A stretch of DNA of 64,000 nucleotides from a candidate division KSB1 bacterium (GCA_016214895.1 JACRMR010000003.1:186001-250000), one strand, 5' to 3'. Counted from the stretch's first letter, positions 28,244 through 37,101 are shown. Program-made: numbers and translations. Notes: generated by a model from the sequence alone, not told the origin.

Positions 28244-29425
28244 TCAGCGGCGGGCAGGACTCAACGATTTGTCATAAAATTCAACATATCGTTGAGCACA
28301 CGCGGCCATGCTGAACTCGTGCTCAGCGCGCTGCCTGGCGTGTTCTGCCAAGTCCGCAGCAAGTAGGTCGGACAACAGCAGTCGCTCCAGTGCTCCGGCG
28401 AGCGACACAAAATCTGGAGAAACATACATTAAGGATTCGATTTCAGGTCGAGCGACTTCGCGGCAGCCGCCGGCTGAAGTAATCACAGCGGGAAGTCCGT
28501 GCTGCATAGCCTGCAACAGGGCGAGCGAGAAGCCCTCGGACCTGGAACTGACAACGAAGATGTCCAGACCGGGCAAGAACTCCCGGTCCGGATCGGTCGC
28601 GTGCGTGAGGACGGCTCGACCGCCGACTTGAGTCTTGACGATCAGGGCTTCGAGTTCATCTCGCTGCCGCCGGTCGCCCATCACGTCTCCCCCGGCAATG
28701 CGCAGGCGAAGCCGGGGGAATCGGTCGGCCAGGAGCGCGAAGCCCCGAATCAGGATGTCAAACCCCTTCACGGGCGCGAGGTGTCCGAGCGCGCCAATCA
28801 CAATCGCATCCGCTTCGACCTGCCAGCTTTGCCGGATCTCATCACGCGAGCCCGCCTCCGCGGGCGGATTCATACCGTTATGGACGACATCCATGCGAGC
28901 GGCGGGGACGCCGATCTGTTGCAACGCCTTGGCCACATAGTGGGAGTTGGCGGCGATCCGCGCGGCGGAGCGCGTGATCCAGGCGTCGCCGGCGGCGTGT
29001 CGAGCCATCAGATAGGGTCTCAACCACGGACGACCGACAGTGGCCGGACCGTAACCGAAGTTGCGCCACGAACTGTGGATCGTGCACACCCACGGCACAC
29101 CGCGCGGCGAGAGGCTGCGATGACAGATCAGATTGGTGAGCGGCACGTGCGAGTGCACGAGGTCGGGCCGGAATTCCGCGACCGCCGCACTCAACGCCAG
29201 CCCCAACCGATGCCAACGTCGTCCGCGCGATTCGTGGGGTTTGCTCGCGAGTTCCGCGAGCGTCACGGGCAGGTTCCGTTGTCGCGCCACTTCGAGCGGT
29301 CGTCCGTCGGCGAACGCCAGCAGCCGGGCGTCGATTCCGCGCTCTCGCAGCGACTCCACCAAATTGATGGAGACGATTTCGGCTCCGCCGAGATGCGGTG
29401 AGCCGATCAGGTGCAGCACCTTCAA
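28244..29425 (-). CDS. Glycosyltransferase family 4 (TTG start)
   Basis: A 393-residue GT-B fold glycosyltransferase. The N-terminal acceptor domain starts with LHLIGSPHLGGAE, and the C-terminal donor domain has GALGHLAPVKGFDIL near 230 and SSRSEGFSLALLQAMQHGLPAV near 305-325. The usual E-x7-E motif of GT4 enzymes is E-x7-Q here, as the second glutamate is replaced by glutamine. The TTG start overlaps the stop of the upstream GT2 gene by 4 bases, so the two are translationally coupled. The likely role is in surface polysaccharide or lipid glycosylation; donor and acceptor cannot be told from sequence. Confidence 0.88.
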   Translation of the reverse strand: MKVLHLIGSPHLGGAEIVSINLVESLRERGIDARLLAFADGRPLEVARQRNLPVTLAELASKPHESRGRRWHRLGLALSAAVAEFRPDLVHSHVPLTNLICHRSLSPRGVPWVCTIHSSWRNFGYGPATVGRPWLRPYLMARHAAGDAWITRSAARIAANSHYVAKALQQIGVPAARMDVVHNGMNPPAEAGSRDEIRQSWQVEADAIVIGALGHLAPVKGFDILIRGFALLADRFPRLRLRIAGGDVMGDRRQRDELEALIVKTQVGGRAVLTHATDPDREFLPGLDIFVVSSRSEGFSLALLQAMQHGLPAVITSAGGCREVARPEIESLMYVSPDFVSLAGALERLLLSDLLAADLAEHARQRAEHEFSMAACAQRYVEFYDKSLSPARR

Positions 29426-30360
29426 CGGTTGCCCTCCGCCGGTTCACGGTAGATCTTGCGTTCGGCTCGCGCTCCGGCGATCCGCAGGCGCATGGTATCG
29501 CCTCCCGCGAACGGCAGCAGCACGCGCGCTCCGATTTCCCGGATCCAACCGGCGGCGATCATCCAGCGTCGCAGGCTGCGCAGACCGCGTTCACCGTAGT
29601 GTTTGCGAAAGTAGGCCTGCGCGCTGCGGGCATGGTAGCTCCGCGACTGCACGAAGAAGCGCGACATGGTGGTGGCCCGGTGATGCACGATCCGCGCCGA
29701 CTGCACGACATGGATCTCCAACCCGGCGGCTTTGACGCGGCGGCACCAGTCCACCTCTTCGAAGAACACGAAGAACTGCGGATCAAGATCACCGACCTGC
29801 TGGCGCGCGGCGCCGCTGATCATCAGGGCGCTGCCTTCCACCTGCTCGACCGCATCGAGTGTTTCGGGCGCATGTTCACCGTAGAAATAGCGGGCGAACC
29901 ACCGCGACCGCGGAAACCAGTTGGCGAGGTGCAGCTGTTCGCAGAACAGATCGAACGGCCGGGGAAAGCGGCGGGCAGCGGTGTAAAGCTTGCCGCTGCC
30001 GTCCACCATCCGTGCGCCGACGATGCCCCAGCCGGGGTGTTCGTCGAGGGCGCGGACCATCCCGGACAGCGCCCCGGCGCAGACTTCGGTGTCGGGATTC
30101 AGCAGCAACGCGTGGCGTCCCGCGGCCCGTTCCAAGCCGCGGTTACAGGCGGCGGCGAATCCAAGATTTGCTCCGGCGCGGATCAGTTGAACGGCGGTGA
30201 AATCGTGTTCGATGCGCTCGCAGCTGCCGTCACTGGAACCATTATCGATGACGATAATTTCACTCTCAACCTCGCCGGACACGCGTTCGAGCGCTCGGAG
30301 ACAGCGCAGCGTGTCCTCGCCGCCGTTGAAATTGACGACAATGACGGAGAGCTCGATCAT
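29422..30360 (-). CDS. Glycosyltransferase family 2 (rhamnosyltransferase-like)
   Basis: A 312-residue GT-A fold enzyme. It has the nucleotide-binding start SVIVVNFNGGEDT, the IDNGSSDGS segment near 37-45, NLGFAAACNRG and the LLNPDTEV metal-binding region near 88, and the FFVFFEEVDWCRRVKAAG segment near 205 that is typical of WbbL/RfbF-like rhamnosyltransferases. The ATG follows GGTGAGG. It is the first gene of a two-gene operon with the GT4 gene. It is divergent from the multi-receiver regulator, with 329 bases between. Confidence 0.9.
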   Translation of the reverse strand: MIELSVIVVNFNGGEDTLRCLRALERVSGEVESEIIVIDNGSSDGSCERIEHDFTAVQLIRAGANLGFAAACNRGLERAAGRHALLLNPDTEVCAGALSGMVRALDEHPGWGIVGARMVDGSGKLYTAARRFPRPFDLFCEQLHLANWFPRSRWFARYFYGEHAPETLDAVEQVEGSALMISGAARQQVGDLDPQFFVFFEEVDWCRRVKAAGLEIHVVQSARIVHHRATTMSRFFVQSRSYHARSAQAYFRKHYGERGLRSLRRWMIAAGWIREIGARVLLPFAGGDTMRLRIAGARAERKIYREPAEGNR

Positions 30361-30689
30361 GAGGCCTCACCACGGCAAATGCTGTGGCGGAAGCCAGGGC
30401 GCAGTCGAGCCGGAACGGTCTGAGGCGCGGGGCACCGGGGTGGGTCAGAACTCATGCGGGGCAAATTACGCAATTCCGTTCACAGTCGCAAGGATGCCGC
30501 CGTGGGGATCGGTCTTGACCGGTCTTTCCCTGCGCGGGAGCCGGGAGGCGTCGGATTGGGGGGTCGGCAACGGCGTGCGGGCACTGGCAAGTTTCTTGCA
30601 AACTTTGGTGGTGAATATAGGACTATGGAGCCTGTGCGGCTGAATAAGTCCGAACAAATTGCCGATCACCGCGGGAGAGGAATTAAAAG
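30361..30689. other. Intergenic region between divergent GT operon and multi-receiver regulator
   Basis: No gene seen. It must hold two divergent promoters. A possible plus-strand element is TTGCAA near 30594 with TATAGG about 14 bases later, but the spacing is poor and I do not call it. Confidence 0.4.
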
Positions 30690-32498
30690 TTGAGTACCAA
30701 GATACTGGTCTGCGAAGACGAGAAGATTTCCCACGAAGCGGTAGCCCGCGTGGTGAAGTCGCTGGGTCACGAGGTGCTGAGTGCCTGGACCGGTGCGGAG
30801 TCGATTCAGATGTGCACCGAGCATCGGCCCGATCTGGTGTTGCTGGACATGTTGTTCTCCGACACCGACGGCGTCTCGGTGTTGAAGCAAATGCGCAGCA
30901 ACCCGGACACGCGCTCGATTCCGGTCATTTGCATGAGCGCGTCGTCTCCCGAGTCCACGCGGCAGCGGTTGGGCGCGATGTCGGTCTCGGGCATCATTGC
31001 CAAGCCGGTTCGTCCGGGCGAGTTGAAGGAGCTGATGGATCAGTTGCTGAACAAGCAGGAAGAGACGAAAGCCGGTGACCATTTGGTGTTGTGCATCGAT
31101 GAGAGCGCGGTTCAACGCAAGGTCTTCGAGCGCTTGCTGACGGAGATGGGCATGCGCACGGTGTTCGCGACGACGATCACCGAGGCGCGGGTGTTGCTGC
31201 AGAATGTGCTGCCGCACGTCATCCTGTTTGACGTCAAGCAGAACTACCGGGAAGTGCTCGATCTGGCTCGTAAGCGCGGGGCCAACCTGCGTCGCGAGAT
31301 TCCGATCATCGCCGTCATGAGCGCGATCGATCACAAGCGGTTGCAGGTGCTTTACCAGAACGGAGTGACGGACATCCTGCTCAAGCCGATCGCCTCGGGT
31401 CGCCTGCAGCATGCGGTCGAGCAGGCTCTGGTCAAGGACCAGCAGAAGTCCAAGGACTTGTCCGCGATCAAGACGGTAATGGTCATTGAGGATTTTACGA
31501 TCACGGCCAAGAGTCTGGAAGCCTTGTTGAAACGTGCCGGGTACAAGCCGCTGATGGCGCGCACGGCTGAGCTGGCGTTGGGGATGATTGCGTCGCAGGT
31601 TCCCGATCTGATTTTGCTGGACTACAATCTGCCCGGGATGAACGGGGACGAGTTCATCGCCCAGCTTCGCAAACAGGACTTAGACGTGCCGTTTGCGGTG
31701 ATCACCAGCTCCCGCGAGCCGTCGATTGTCTATCAATTTCGCAAGTTGGGGGCGATCAAGGTGCTGAACAAGCCGATCGACCCGGAGATGCTGGAAAGTC
31801 TGATTCAGTCGCATTTTGCGTCCGGCGCCGCCGGTGCGGAGGGCGAGTCCTCGGTGCAGGTGCTGCTGGTGATGCAGGATGCGGCGGGGGCGGAGATTCT
31901 GGGCGACGTGTTGATGAAGAACAGCATCACGCATCGTCCGATCAACAACGTGCATCAGGCGTGGGCGGAGCTCGAACACCGTCCGCGGGTCGTGGTGATT
32001 GACTCGATGCTGGACAGCATGGAGGGGATCGACTTCGTCCGGCGCATTCGGGAGTCGTTCAAGAGTTCGGTGATTCGCATCGTGGCATTGCAGGAGATGA
32101 ACAGTGCGGCCTCCAAGCGGGATCTGTTCGAGGCGGGGGCCGACGAATTGGTGAGCAAACCCGTCGATCTGCCGCGATTCGTGGACACGGTCAAGCAGTG
32201 TCTGGCGCCGTCCACGGCGGGGGTTACGATTGAGGAGTTCTGCTCGGCCTTTTCGACGGAGATTGGCGGGATTCCGGGCAGCGGCGACCCCAACTTTCGC
32301 GCGCATGTCAAGCGACTGGGTCACAATCTGGCGGGCAGTGCCGGCTTGATCGATCAAGCCGAGCTCGAAGAGTTGGGTCGCGGGCTGGAGACCCAGGCGG
32401 ATCAGGAAACCATCGAGAAACTGCAGGCCTCGATCACGGCGGTTCAGCGACTGCTCGCCGAACTCGCGCCGGCCGGAGGCCCCGCGAAGCGTGATTGA
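30690..32498 (+). CDS. Response regulator with four receiver domains and a C-terminal HPt domain (TTG start)
   Basis: A 602-residue signalling protein. Four CheY-like domains follow one another: phospho-acceptor candidates are D53 (VLLDML), D181 (ILFDVK), D311 (ILLDYNLPGMNG) and D438 (VVIDSM); conserved lysines are near 105, 361 and 490. Domain 2 has lost the usual acidic loop pattern less clearly than the rest, with the DVKQNYRE acceptor loop being atypical. The C-terminal domain contains LGHNLAGSAGLI with H545 in the HxLxGxAxxxG context of a histidine phosphotransfer domain. TTG at 30690 is preceded by GGAGAGG. There is no DNA-binding or enzymatic output. It overlaps the next gene, a CheA-like kinase, by 8 bases, so the two probably form one phosphorelay. 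Confidence 0.88.
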   Translation: MSTKILVCEDEKISHEAVARVVKSLGHEVLSAWTGAESIQMCTEHRPDLVLLDMLFSDTDGVSVLKQMRSNPDTRSIPVICMSASSPESTRQRLGAMSVSGIIAKPVRPGELKELMDQLLNKQEETKAGDHLVLCIDESAVQRKVFERLLTEMGMRTVFATTITEARVLLQNVLPHVILFDVKQNYREVLDLARKRGANLRREIPIIAVMSAIDHKRLQVLYQNGVTDILLKPIASGRLQHAVEQALVKDQQKSKDLSAIKTVMVIEDFTITAKSLEALLKRAGYKPLMARTAELALGMIASQVPDLILLDYNLPGMNGDEFIAQLRKQDLDVPFAVITSSREPSIVYQFRKLGAIKVLNKPIDPEMLESLIQSHFASGAAGAEGESSVQVLLVMQDAAGAEILGDVLMKNSITHRPINNVHQAWAELEHRPRVVVIDSMLDSMEGIDFVRRIRESFKSSVIRIVALQEMNSAASKRDLFEAGADELVSKPVDLPRFVDTVKQCLAPSTAGVTIEEFCSAFSTEIGGIPGSGDPNFRAHVKRLGHNLAGSAGLIDQAELEELGRGLETQADQETIEKLQASITAVQRLLAELAPAGGPAKRD

Positions 32499-33522
32499 GC
32501 CGGACTGCCCACGCGGAGTTTTCCGCATTCCGCAGTCGCTGGATCCGGCGTTCTTGCGCGATTTTCAGGGCGAAGCGGCGGAGCGGCTGGCGCGCGCGGC
32601 GATCGCGTTGACGACGTTGGCCCGCGATCCGTCGAACGAGGACGCGCTGAACGCGACATTCCGTGCGTTTCATACGATGAAGGGGATCTCCAGCTTCCTG
32701 GGGTTGACACCGATTACGCATCTGGCGCATTTGACCGAGAGTTGTTTGTTGCGCGTGCGGGACTCCGGTGAGGTCGAGGCGGAGGAATGCGTATCGCTGG
32801 CGGCCGAGTCGCTGCAACTCATTCGTTATCTGATCACCGCGATCGGCGAATTGTCGCAGGCCGGAGCGTGGGAAGCGACGGCGGAATACAGCCGGCTGGA
32901 AGCGCGGCTCGTCGAACTTGGCGACGCTCTGAATACGAGTTCGCGGCGGCAGATTCGCGAGGCGCGGGAAGCGCGGCGGCAGCGGATCGAGCAGCTGATC
33001 GAACAGACGGAAGCGACGGTTGAGGTGCTGCGGCCGGTCGCGGTGCACGGCCTGCTGGAGCGGCTGGAGCCGCTCGTGCGCGGGTTGGCCCTGCGGCTGA
33101 ACAAGCAGTTGAAGCTGACGATCAAGTCCGAGGCGATTGAAATCGATCATGCACTCGGCGCGGAACTCGGCGATGCGTTGGTCCACTTGCTGCGGAATGC
33201 GGTCGATCATGGCATTGAACCTGTCGCGGAGCGCGAGCGAAGCGGGAAGCCACCTGTGGGCACCATCGAAATCCGGGCGACGCGTCAGGCCGGTTACCTG
33301 GTGCTCGAAGTGCAGGATGACGGCTGCGGGATCGCGGCATCCGATCGTCAGCATCTCGGCGAGCCGGGCTACTCGACATCCGCGGCGGTGACGGAGATCT
33401 CCGGTCGGGGTATGGGGCTCAATGCCGTGATTTCGGCGATGGAGGCGCTGGGCGGTGCCGTGGAAGTGGAGTCCGAAGCGGGGCGTGGATTGAACGTTCG
33501 GCTGCGGCTCCCGCTCGGCTAA
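32491..33522 (+). CDS. Minimal CheA-like histidine kinase (HPt plus ATPase, no CheW domain; GTG start)
   Basis: A 343-residue kinase. The N-terminal HPt domain has FRAFHTMKGISSFLG with H61 as the phosphorylation site. A charged coiled-coil segment (about 150-175) follows, then an ATPase domain with the CheA-type N-box LLRNAVDHGIEP (about 233-244), G1 box VQDDGCGI (274-281) and SGRGMGLNAV (304-313). The protein ends right after the ATPase fold. The P2 response-regulator-binding domain and the P5 CheW-like domain of normal CheA are absent, so coupling to chemoreceptor arrays through CheW is unlikely. GTG overlaps the upstream regulator gene by 8 bases; the two gene products probably exchange phosphate. 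Confidence 0.87.
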   Translation: MIEPDCPRGVFRIPQSLDPAFLRDFQGEAAERLARAAIALTTLARDPSNEDALNATFRAFHTMKGISSFLGLTPITHLAHLTESCLLRVRDSGEVEAEECVSLAAESLQLIRYLITAIGELSQAGAWEATAEYSRLEARLVELGDALNTSSRRQIREAREARRQRIEQLIEQTEATVEVLRPVAVHGLLERLEPLVRGLALRLNKQLKLTIKSEAIEIDHALGAELGDALVHLLRNAVDHGIEPVAERERSGKPPVGTIEIRATRQAGYLVLEVQDDGCGIAASDRQHLGEPGYSTSAAVTEISGRGMGLNAVISAMEALGGAVEVESEAGRGLNVRLRLPLG

Positions 33523-33546
33523 GTCATGAATATTAGCGACTTCGCG

Positions 33547-33568
33547 ACGGGGCCAATGGCCCCGTTTT
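33547..33568 (+). terminator. Intrinsic terminator of the phosphorelay operon
   Basis: ACGGGGCCA - A - TGGCCCCGT followed by TTTTC, 25 bases after the kinase stop codon. Confidence 0.7.
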
Positions 33569-33689
33569 CACTCGTAAGCATCGCGAACTGCCGCCTCAAT
33601 GGTGGATTGTGGTCTATCGCTTGCATGTGAACCCCAAATCGGCTAACTTTTCGACTCAGGCTGTTCCCTATCGGTTTAACCAATTCCCC

Positions 33690-34340
33690 ATGAAACCTAT
33701 TCTGATTCTTGCTCTGATGCTGAGCATAGTGGCCGTTTCGTGCGTTCCCAAGCGACCCGAGGCAAAAGACACGAAGATGCCGGAGATGCCGGCGGGTGTT
33801 CCGAATCCCCACGCCACGCCGAACCCACACGGTGCGGACGCGGACGCGGCGGCAGGCGGCGGTGGTGTCGATATCGCGGCGATGTTGGGGGCGCTTCCGG
33901 AAGGCTGGAAGTCCGAGCCGCCAGCCTCGAACATGCGGCTCGGTCAGGTCGTGATTCCGACGGTCGCCGGTGATCAGGGCCGGGCGGAGATCGCCATTTT
34001 CCATTTCCCCGGCTCGGGCGGTTCGTCGTCGGCGAATATCCAGCGGTGGCAGGGCCAGATGACCGGCCCCAAGGGCGAACCGGGCGCGTCGGTGGCGAAG
34101 ACGGATACGTTGAAGCTGCCGAAGTTCACGGTGATCACCACGGACGTGACCGGCACACTGTTGGCCAGCACGATGGGTACCGGTCCGAGCAGCGACGTCG
34201 CGAATTCGCGGATGATTGCGTCAGTAATCGAGACTCCGGCGGGCAATTGGTTTGTGAAGGCGACGGGTCCGATCAAGACGATTGCCGCGGCGGAGCCGAA
34301 GTTCCGTGAGTGGGTGAAGAACGCGAAGTTGAAGGGGTAG
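33690..34340 (+). CDS. Predicted lipoprotein of unknown function
   Basis: A 216-residue protein with a lipoprotein signal peptide; lipobox VAVSC places the lipidated cysteine at residue 18. A low-complexity proline/alanine linker (about 20-55) leads to a compact domain of about 150 residues starting LPEGWKSEPPASNMRLGQ, with alternating strands and GPIKTI near the end. This pattern occurs in uncharacterised lipoproteins of planctomycetes and FCB bacteria; I do not know a function. The start at 33690 has no Shine-Dalgarno sequence but is the one that gives a proper signal peptide. Confidence 0.75.
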   Translation: MKPILILALMLSIVAVSCVPKRPEAKDTKMPEMPAGVPNPHATPNPHGADADAAAGGGGVDIAAMLGALPEGWKSEPPASNMRLGQVVIPTVAGDQGRAEIAIFHFPGSGGSSSANIQRWQGQMTGPKGEPGASVAKTDTLKLPKFTVITTDVTGTLLASTMGTGPSSDVANSRMIASVIETPAGNWFVKATGPIKTIAAAEPKFREWVKNAKLKG

Positions 34341-34360
34341 CGTTGAGGGATAGAAAAACG

Positions 34361-34394
34361 AAGCGGCGAGTCCGGTTGGGCTCGCCGCTTTTGT
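34361..34394. terminator. Bidirectional terminator between convergent genes
   Basis: Thirteen-pair stem built on AAGCGGCGAG / CTCGCCGCTT with a GGTT loop. TTTTG follows on the plus strand and CGTTTTTC on the minus strand, so it can end both the lipoprotein and the T9SS gene. Confidence 0.75.
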
Positions 34395-34420
34395 ATCCCA
34401 AGACCTGCGCGGCAAACCAC

Positions 34421-35272
34421 CTACTCCACCTTCCGGAGCATAATCACACCGCTTCTGTACGAGCCGTCTGCGCGGAAGAAGTAGCTTCCGGCGGGGACGT
34501 TGTTCAGTGAGACCTTTGACCGCGCGTCCGCGAAACCGGAGGCGATTTCTCGCCCCAGGATATCGTAGATGCGAAATCGTGTTCGCGGACCATCATAAAC
34601 AAACGAATCCACGAACGGGTTCGGGTAAACGGTGATTCGCGCAATGGGTGATGTCGGTCGTGGCTCCGGCGCAGCATCCAACGCCTGCGTGGTCCAATAC
34701 AGCGTCGACGACAAAACGAAATGCGTGTCGTTCGATAACGTCGGTGAAATGGCCATGATCAAATCACGACAGGTGGGATAGTCGCGGTTCAGAATATACC
34801 GGAAGTACGTGTCGAGGTTAAGGTAGGTTCGGTGGACGGCGGTGTCGCCGTACCGCAGCGTATCGTATGTGTAGTAATGTCCCCAATGAGTATTGGGAAA
34901 GTAAGAGAACTGCAAAGTGTCCGTCGAATCATGTGGAAAGAAATCCATGCTGATGCCGGTCTGACCTCCCGACGGATCATACGAAAGATTGACGGCCGCA
35001 ACAGTCACGTAGAGACAGTCACAGGCGGCAACGGTGGTCGGCAAGTGGAAAGAAACGAACTTCCACTGATGCGACCACACCGTGTAGCCGGAATCGATAA
35101 CCGTGTACACTGTATCTGCCGCGGTGGTATCCAGCGGCGTGTAAGGGATGCCCGGCCCGGTGTCGAAGACCAACGTATAGAGCGGCTCGGCGGATACCTC
35201 GACTTCAACGGCGAAGGCCGACCCCCATAGCGTCAACGCCGATAGTAGGCCGTAAGCGTATCGCCGCGCCAT
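34421..35272 (-). CDS. Short T9SS-sorted secreted protein
   Basis: A 283-residue protein. The signal peptide (ALTLWGSAFA) ends at about residue 21. The middle part (about 22-205) is beta-rich and unrecognised, with many aromatic and aspartate residues. The last 70 residues form a divergent type IX sorting domain: VYPNPFVDSF, then RIYDILGREIASG and the terminal GVIMLRKVE. The terminators on both sides, at 34361-34394 and 35370-35399, share a nearly identical stem, so the gene is flanked by matching hairpins. Function unknown. Confidence 0.8.
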   Translation of the reverse strand: MARRYAYGLLSALTLWGSAFAVEVEVSAEPLYTLVFDTGPGIPYTPLDTTAADTVYTVIDSGYTVWSHQWKFVSFHLPTTVAACDCLYVTVAAVNLSYDPSGGQTGISMDFFPHDSTDTLQFSYFPNTHWGHYYTYDTLRYGDTAVHRTYLNLDTYFRYILNRDYPTCRDLIMAISPTLSNDTHFVLSSTLYWTTQALDAAPEPRPTSPIARITVYPNPFVDSFVYDGPRTRFRIYDILGREIASGFADARSKVSLNNVPAGSYFFRADGSYRSGVIMLRKVE

Positions 35273-35369
35273 GTGACATAGCCCTCATAACGGATAAGTA
35301 CCATGTTGCTGCAATAGACAAAGTACGGTTGGCGCGGGTTGCATGCAACTCCTCTCGTCCAACAACCGA

Positions 35370-35399
35370 AAGCGGCGAGTCCCCCCGGACTCGCCGCTT
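35370..35399 (-). terminator. 13-bp hairpin after CBS gene
   Basis: Perfect stem AAGCGGCGAGTCC / GGACTCGCCGCTT with a four-C loop, followed by TTTCGG on the minus strand. It is about 95 bases past the CBS-protein stop; the stem arms match those of the hairpin at 34361. Confidence 0.65.
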
Positions 35400-35494
35400 C
35401 GCATTTAGATTGAACCGTGCTTGTGATTCGGACGGGCGATGCCATCAGCCGCTTCAAAGCGCGGGCGACGCCGTCGGCCGCTCGGGTCTCATCC

Positions 35495-35935
35495 TCAGCC
35501 CGGATATTTTCCGGTGATGAAGGAGGTGAGCTGTTTGGCGTCGAACTCGACTTCATCGAGTTTTGATTTGACGAGGTCGCCCTGCGAGATGATGCCGAGC
35601 AGGATTCCGTTTTCGACGACGGGCAGATGGCGGATTCGCGCATCGGACATGACGGCGAGGGCCTGATCGATGGAGTAGGCGAGTGTGGCGGTGATGACTT
35701 CGCGCGTCATGAACTCAGCGACGCGGAGTGTGGCGAGGTTCACGGGACTCTGGACATGCAATCTGAGGACATCCCGTTCGCTGATGACTCCGACGAGTTT
35801 ACCGCCGTCATCGAGCACGGCGAGCGCGCCGATATTGCGAGCGACGAGTGTATGCACAGCATCCAGCACGGAGTCGCGCGGACGGATTGTGAATACATGC
35901 TTCCCTTTGGTGTTGAGGACTTCGAGCAGCGTCAT
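35495..35935 (-). CDS. CBS-domain pair protein
   Basis: A 146-residue protein made of two CBS motifs forming one Bateman module: the first at about 10-65 (VARNIGALAVLDDGGKLVGV followed by SERDVLR), the second at about 75-135 (MSDARIRHLPVVENGILLG and SQGDLV). Stand-alone CBS pairs bind adenine nucleotides or other ligands and regulate a partner protein; the partner is not apparent here. It ends with a short helix, TSFITGKYPG. It is transcribed alone. Confidence 0.92.
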   Translation of the reverse strand: MTLLEVLNTKGKHVFTIRPRDSVLDAVHTLVARNIGALAVLDDGGKLVGVISERDVLRLHVQSPVNLATLRVAEFMTREVITATLAYSIDQALAVMSDARIRHLPVVENGILLGIISQGDLVKSKLDEVEFDAKQLTSFITGKYPG

Positions 35936-36069
35936 CTCGACCTCCTTAGTGGTGCAGGCGTGTCAGTTGTGGCAACCCTGCCCGCCGGGTGTATCCGACC
36001 AGTTTCCCTATCAATTTAATGCACAACTCGCGCCAAAGCAAGTGGTTCAAAACGCGTTGTTGATATTCT

Positions 36070-36133
36070 GAGTTGAGCAAAAACAAGAACTCAGTGGACC
36101 CGATGGCATGACTTGCGACAATTTGCTCAACTC
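36070..36133. repeat. 12-bp perfect inverted repeat with 40-base spacer
   Basis: GAGTTGAGCAAA at 36070-36081 and its exact complement TTTGCTCAACTC at 36122-36133, between the CBS gene and the end of the transporter gene. It may form a long hairpin that ends the transporter transcript or be a protein-binding site. Confidence 0.5.
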
Positions 36134-36162
36134 CGCTTGACCCACCTCTCGTTACGGTCCGG

Positions 36163-37101
36163 CTAATCGCGGCGGCCAGAGGCGGTCGTTCCGGAGCGCA
36201 CGGGGACCTTGGCGGGCGCGGGCAGGGAGGCGGAGGCGATGCCGAGGATGACCAGCACTCCCGCGATGACAAACGGCCATGTGACGGGCTCATCGAGGAA
36301 GACGGCCCCGAGGGCCACGGCCCAGACGGGGAAGAAGTAGGTGACCATGCTGATCCGGCTGATGGGCCAGACGGTGAACAGATAGTATAGCGCGTGGAAG
36401 GCGAGGGCCATACCGAGCACGCCGAGCCAGCCGAGCGCAAGCCAGGTCATAGGCTGTGCAGGGATTTTCAGAGGCCATTCGATCCAGAGGGCGGCGAAGG
36501 TCTGATAGACGAGCGAGCTGGTGAGGGCGGTCGCGGACATGAGAATGGGCGGCATGCCCTTGATGAAACGTTTGGTGTACACACCGGCCGCCGCATAGGA
36601 TAATACGGCGAGCAGCATGGCGGCGATGCCGAGCGTACTGCCGGAGATGCCGTGTTGAAGATCATCGTAGAGCAGGATCAGCATCCCGGCGAAACCGGCG
36701 ATCAGGCCGAGAATCTTGTTGCGGTTGAATTTGTCGTCGAACAGGAAATAGTGCGCGGCGACCATGGAGAAGAGCGGGAGCGTGCCGTTCAGCATTCCGG
36801 CGAGTCCGGAGCTGATGTGAATCTCGGCCCACGAAATTGCGGTCATGGGGATGGTGGCGTTCACCAATCCGACGACGGCGAGATGTTTCCACTGATCGCG
36901 CGTGATGGGCGCAAGCTGCCTGGTGACGACGGCAATGATCCAGGCGGCGACGGCGCCGATCAGGATGCGATAGAAAACGAGCGTGAACGGACCGACCTCG
37001 CGCAGGGCGACCTTGATCCAGAAGAACGACATCCCCCAGCCCAGGCAGCCGAGATAGAGGAAGATGAGCCAGGGTTTGAGTCGGGAGGGGGAGGAAGGCA
37101 A
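36163..37101 (-). CDS. EamA/DMT-family inner-membrane transporter (TTG start)
   Basis: A 312-residue drug/metabolite transporter with ten hydrophobic helices arranged as two EamA repeats (about 12-145 and 155-290). The first repeat has the SFFWIKVALREVGPFTLVFYR segment and the second ends LDEPVTWPFVIAGVLVILG, both characteristic of the family. Substrate unknown. The frame begins with TTG at 37101; no ATG occurs before residue 24, inside helix 1. The bases just upstream form a direct repeat (TTTCTGATTTCCGATTTC type) and no Shine-Dalgarno sequence is present. Confidence 0.9.
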   Translation of the reverse strand: MPSSPSRLKPWLIFLYLGCLGWGMSFFWIKVALREVGPFTLVFYRILIGAVAAWIIAVVTRQLAPITRDQWKHLAVVGLVNATIPMTAISWAEIHISSGLAGMLNGTLPLFSMVAAHYFLFDDKFNRNKILGLIAGFAGMLILLYDDLQHGISGSTLGIAAMLLAVLSYAAAGVYTKRFIKGMPPILMSATALTSSLVYQTFAALWIEWPLKIPAQPMTWLALGWLGVLGMALAFHALYYLFTVWPISRISMVTYFFPVWAVALGAVFLDEPVTWPFVIAGVLVILGIASASLPAPAKVPVRSGTTASGRRD

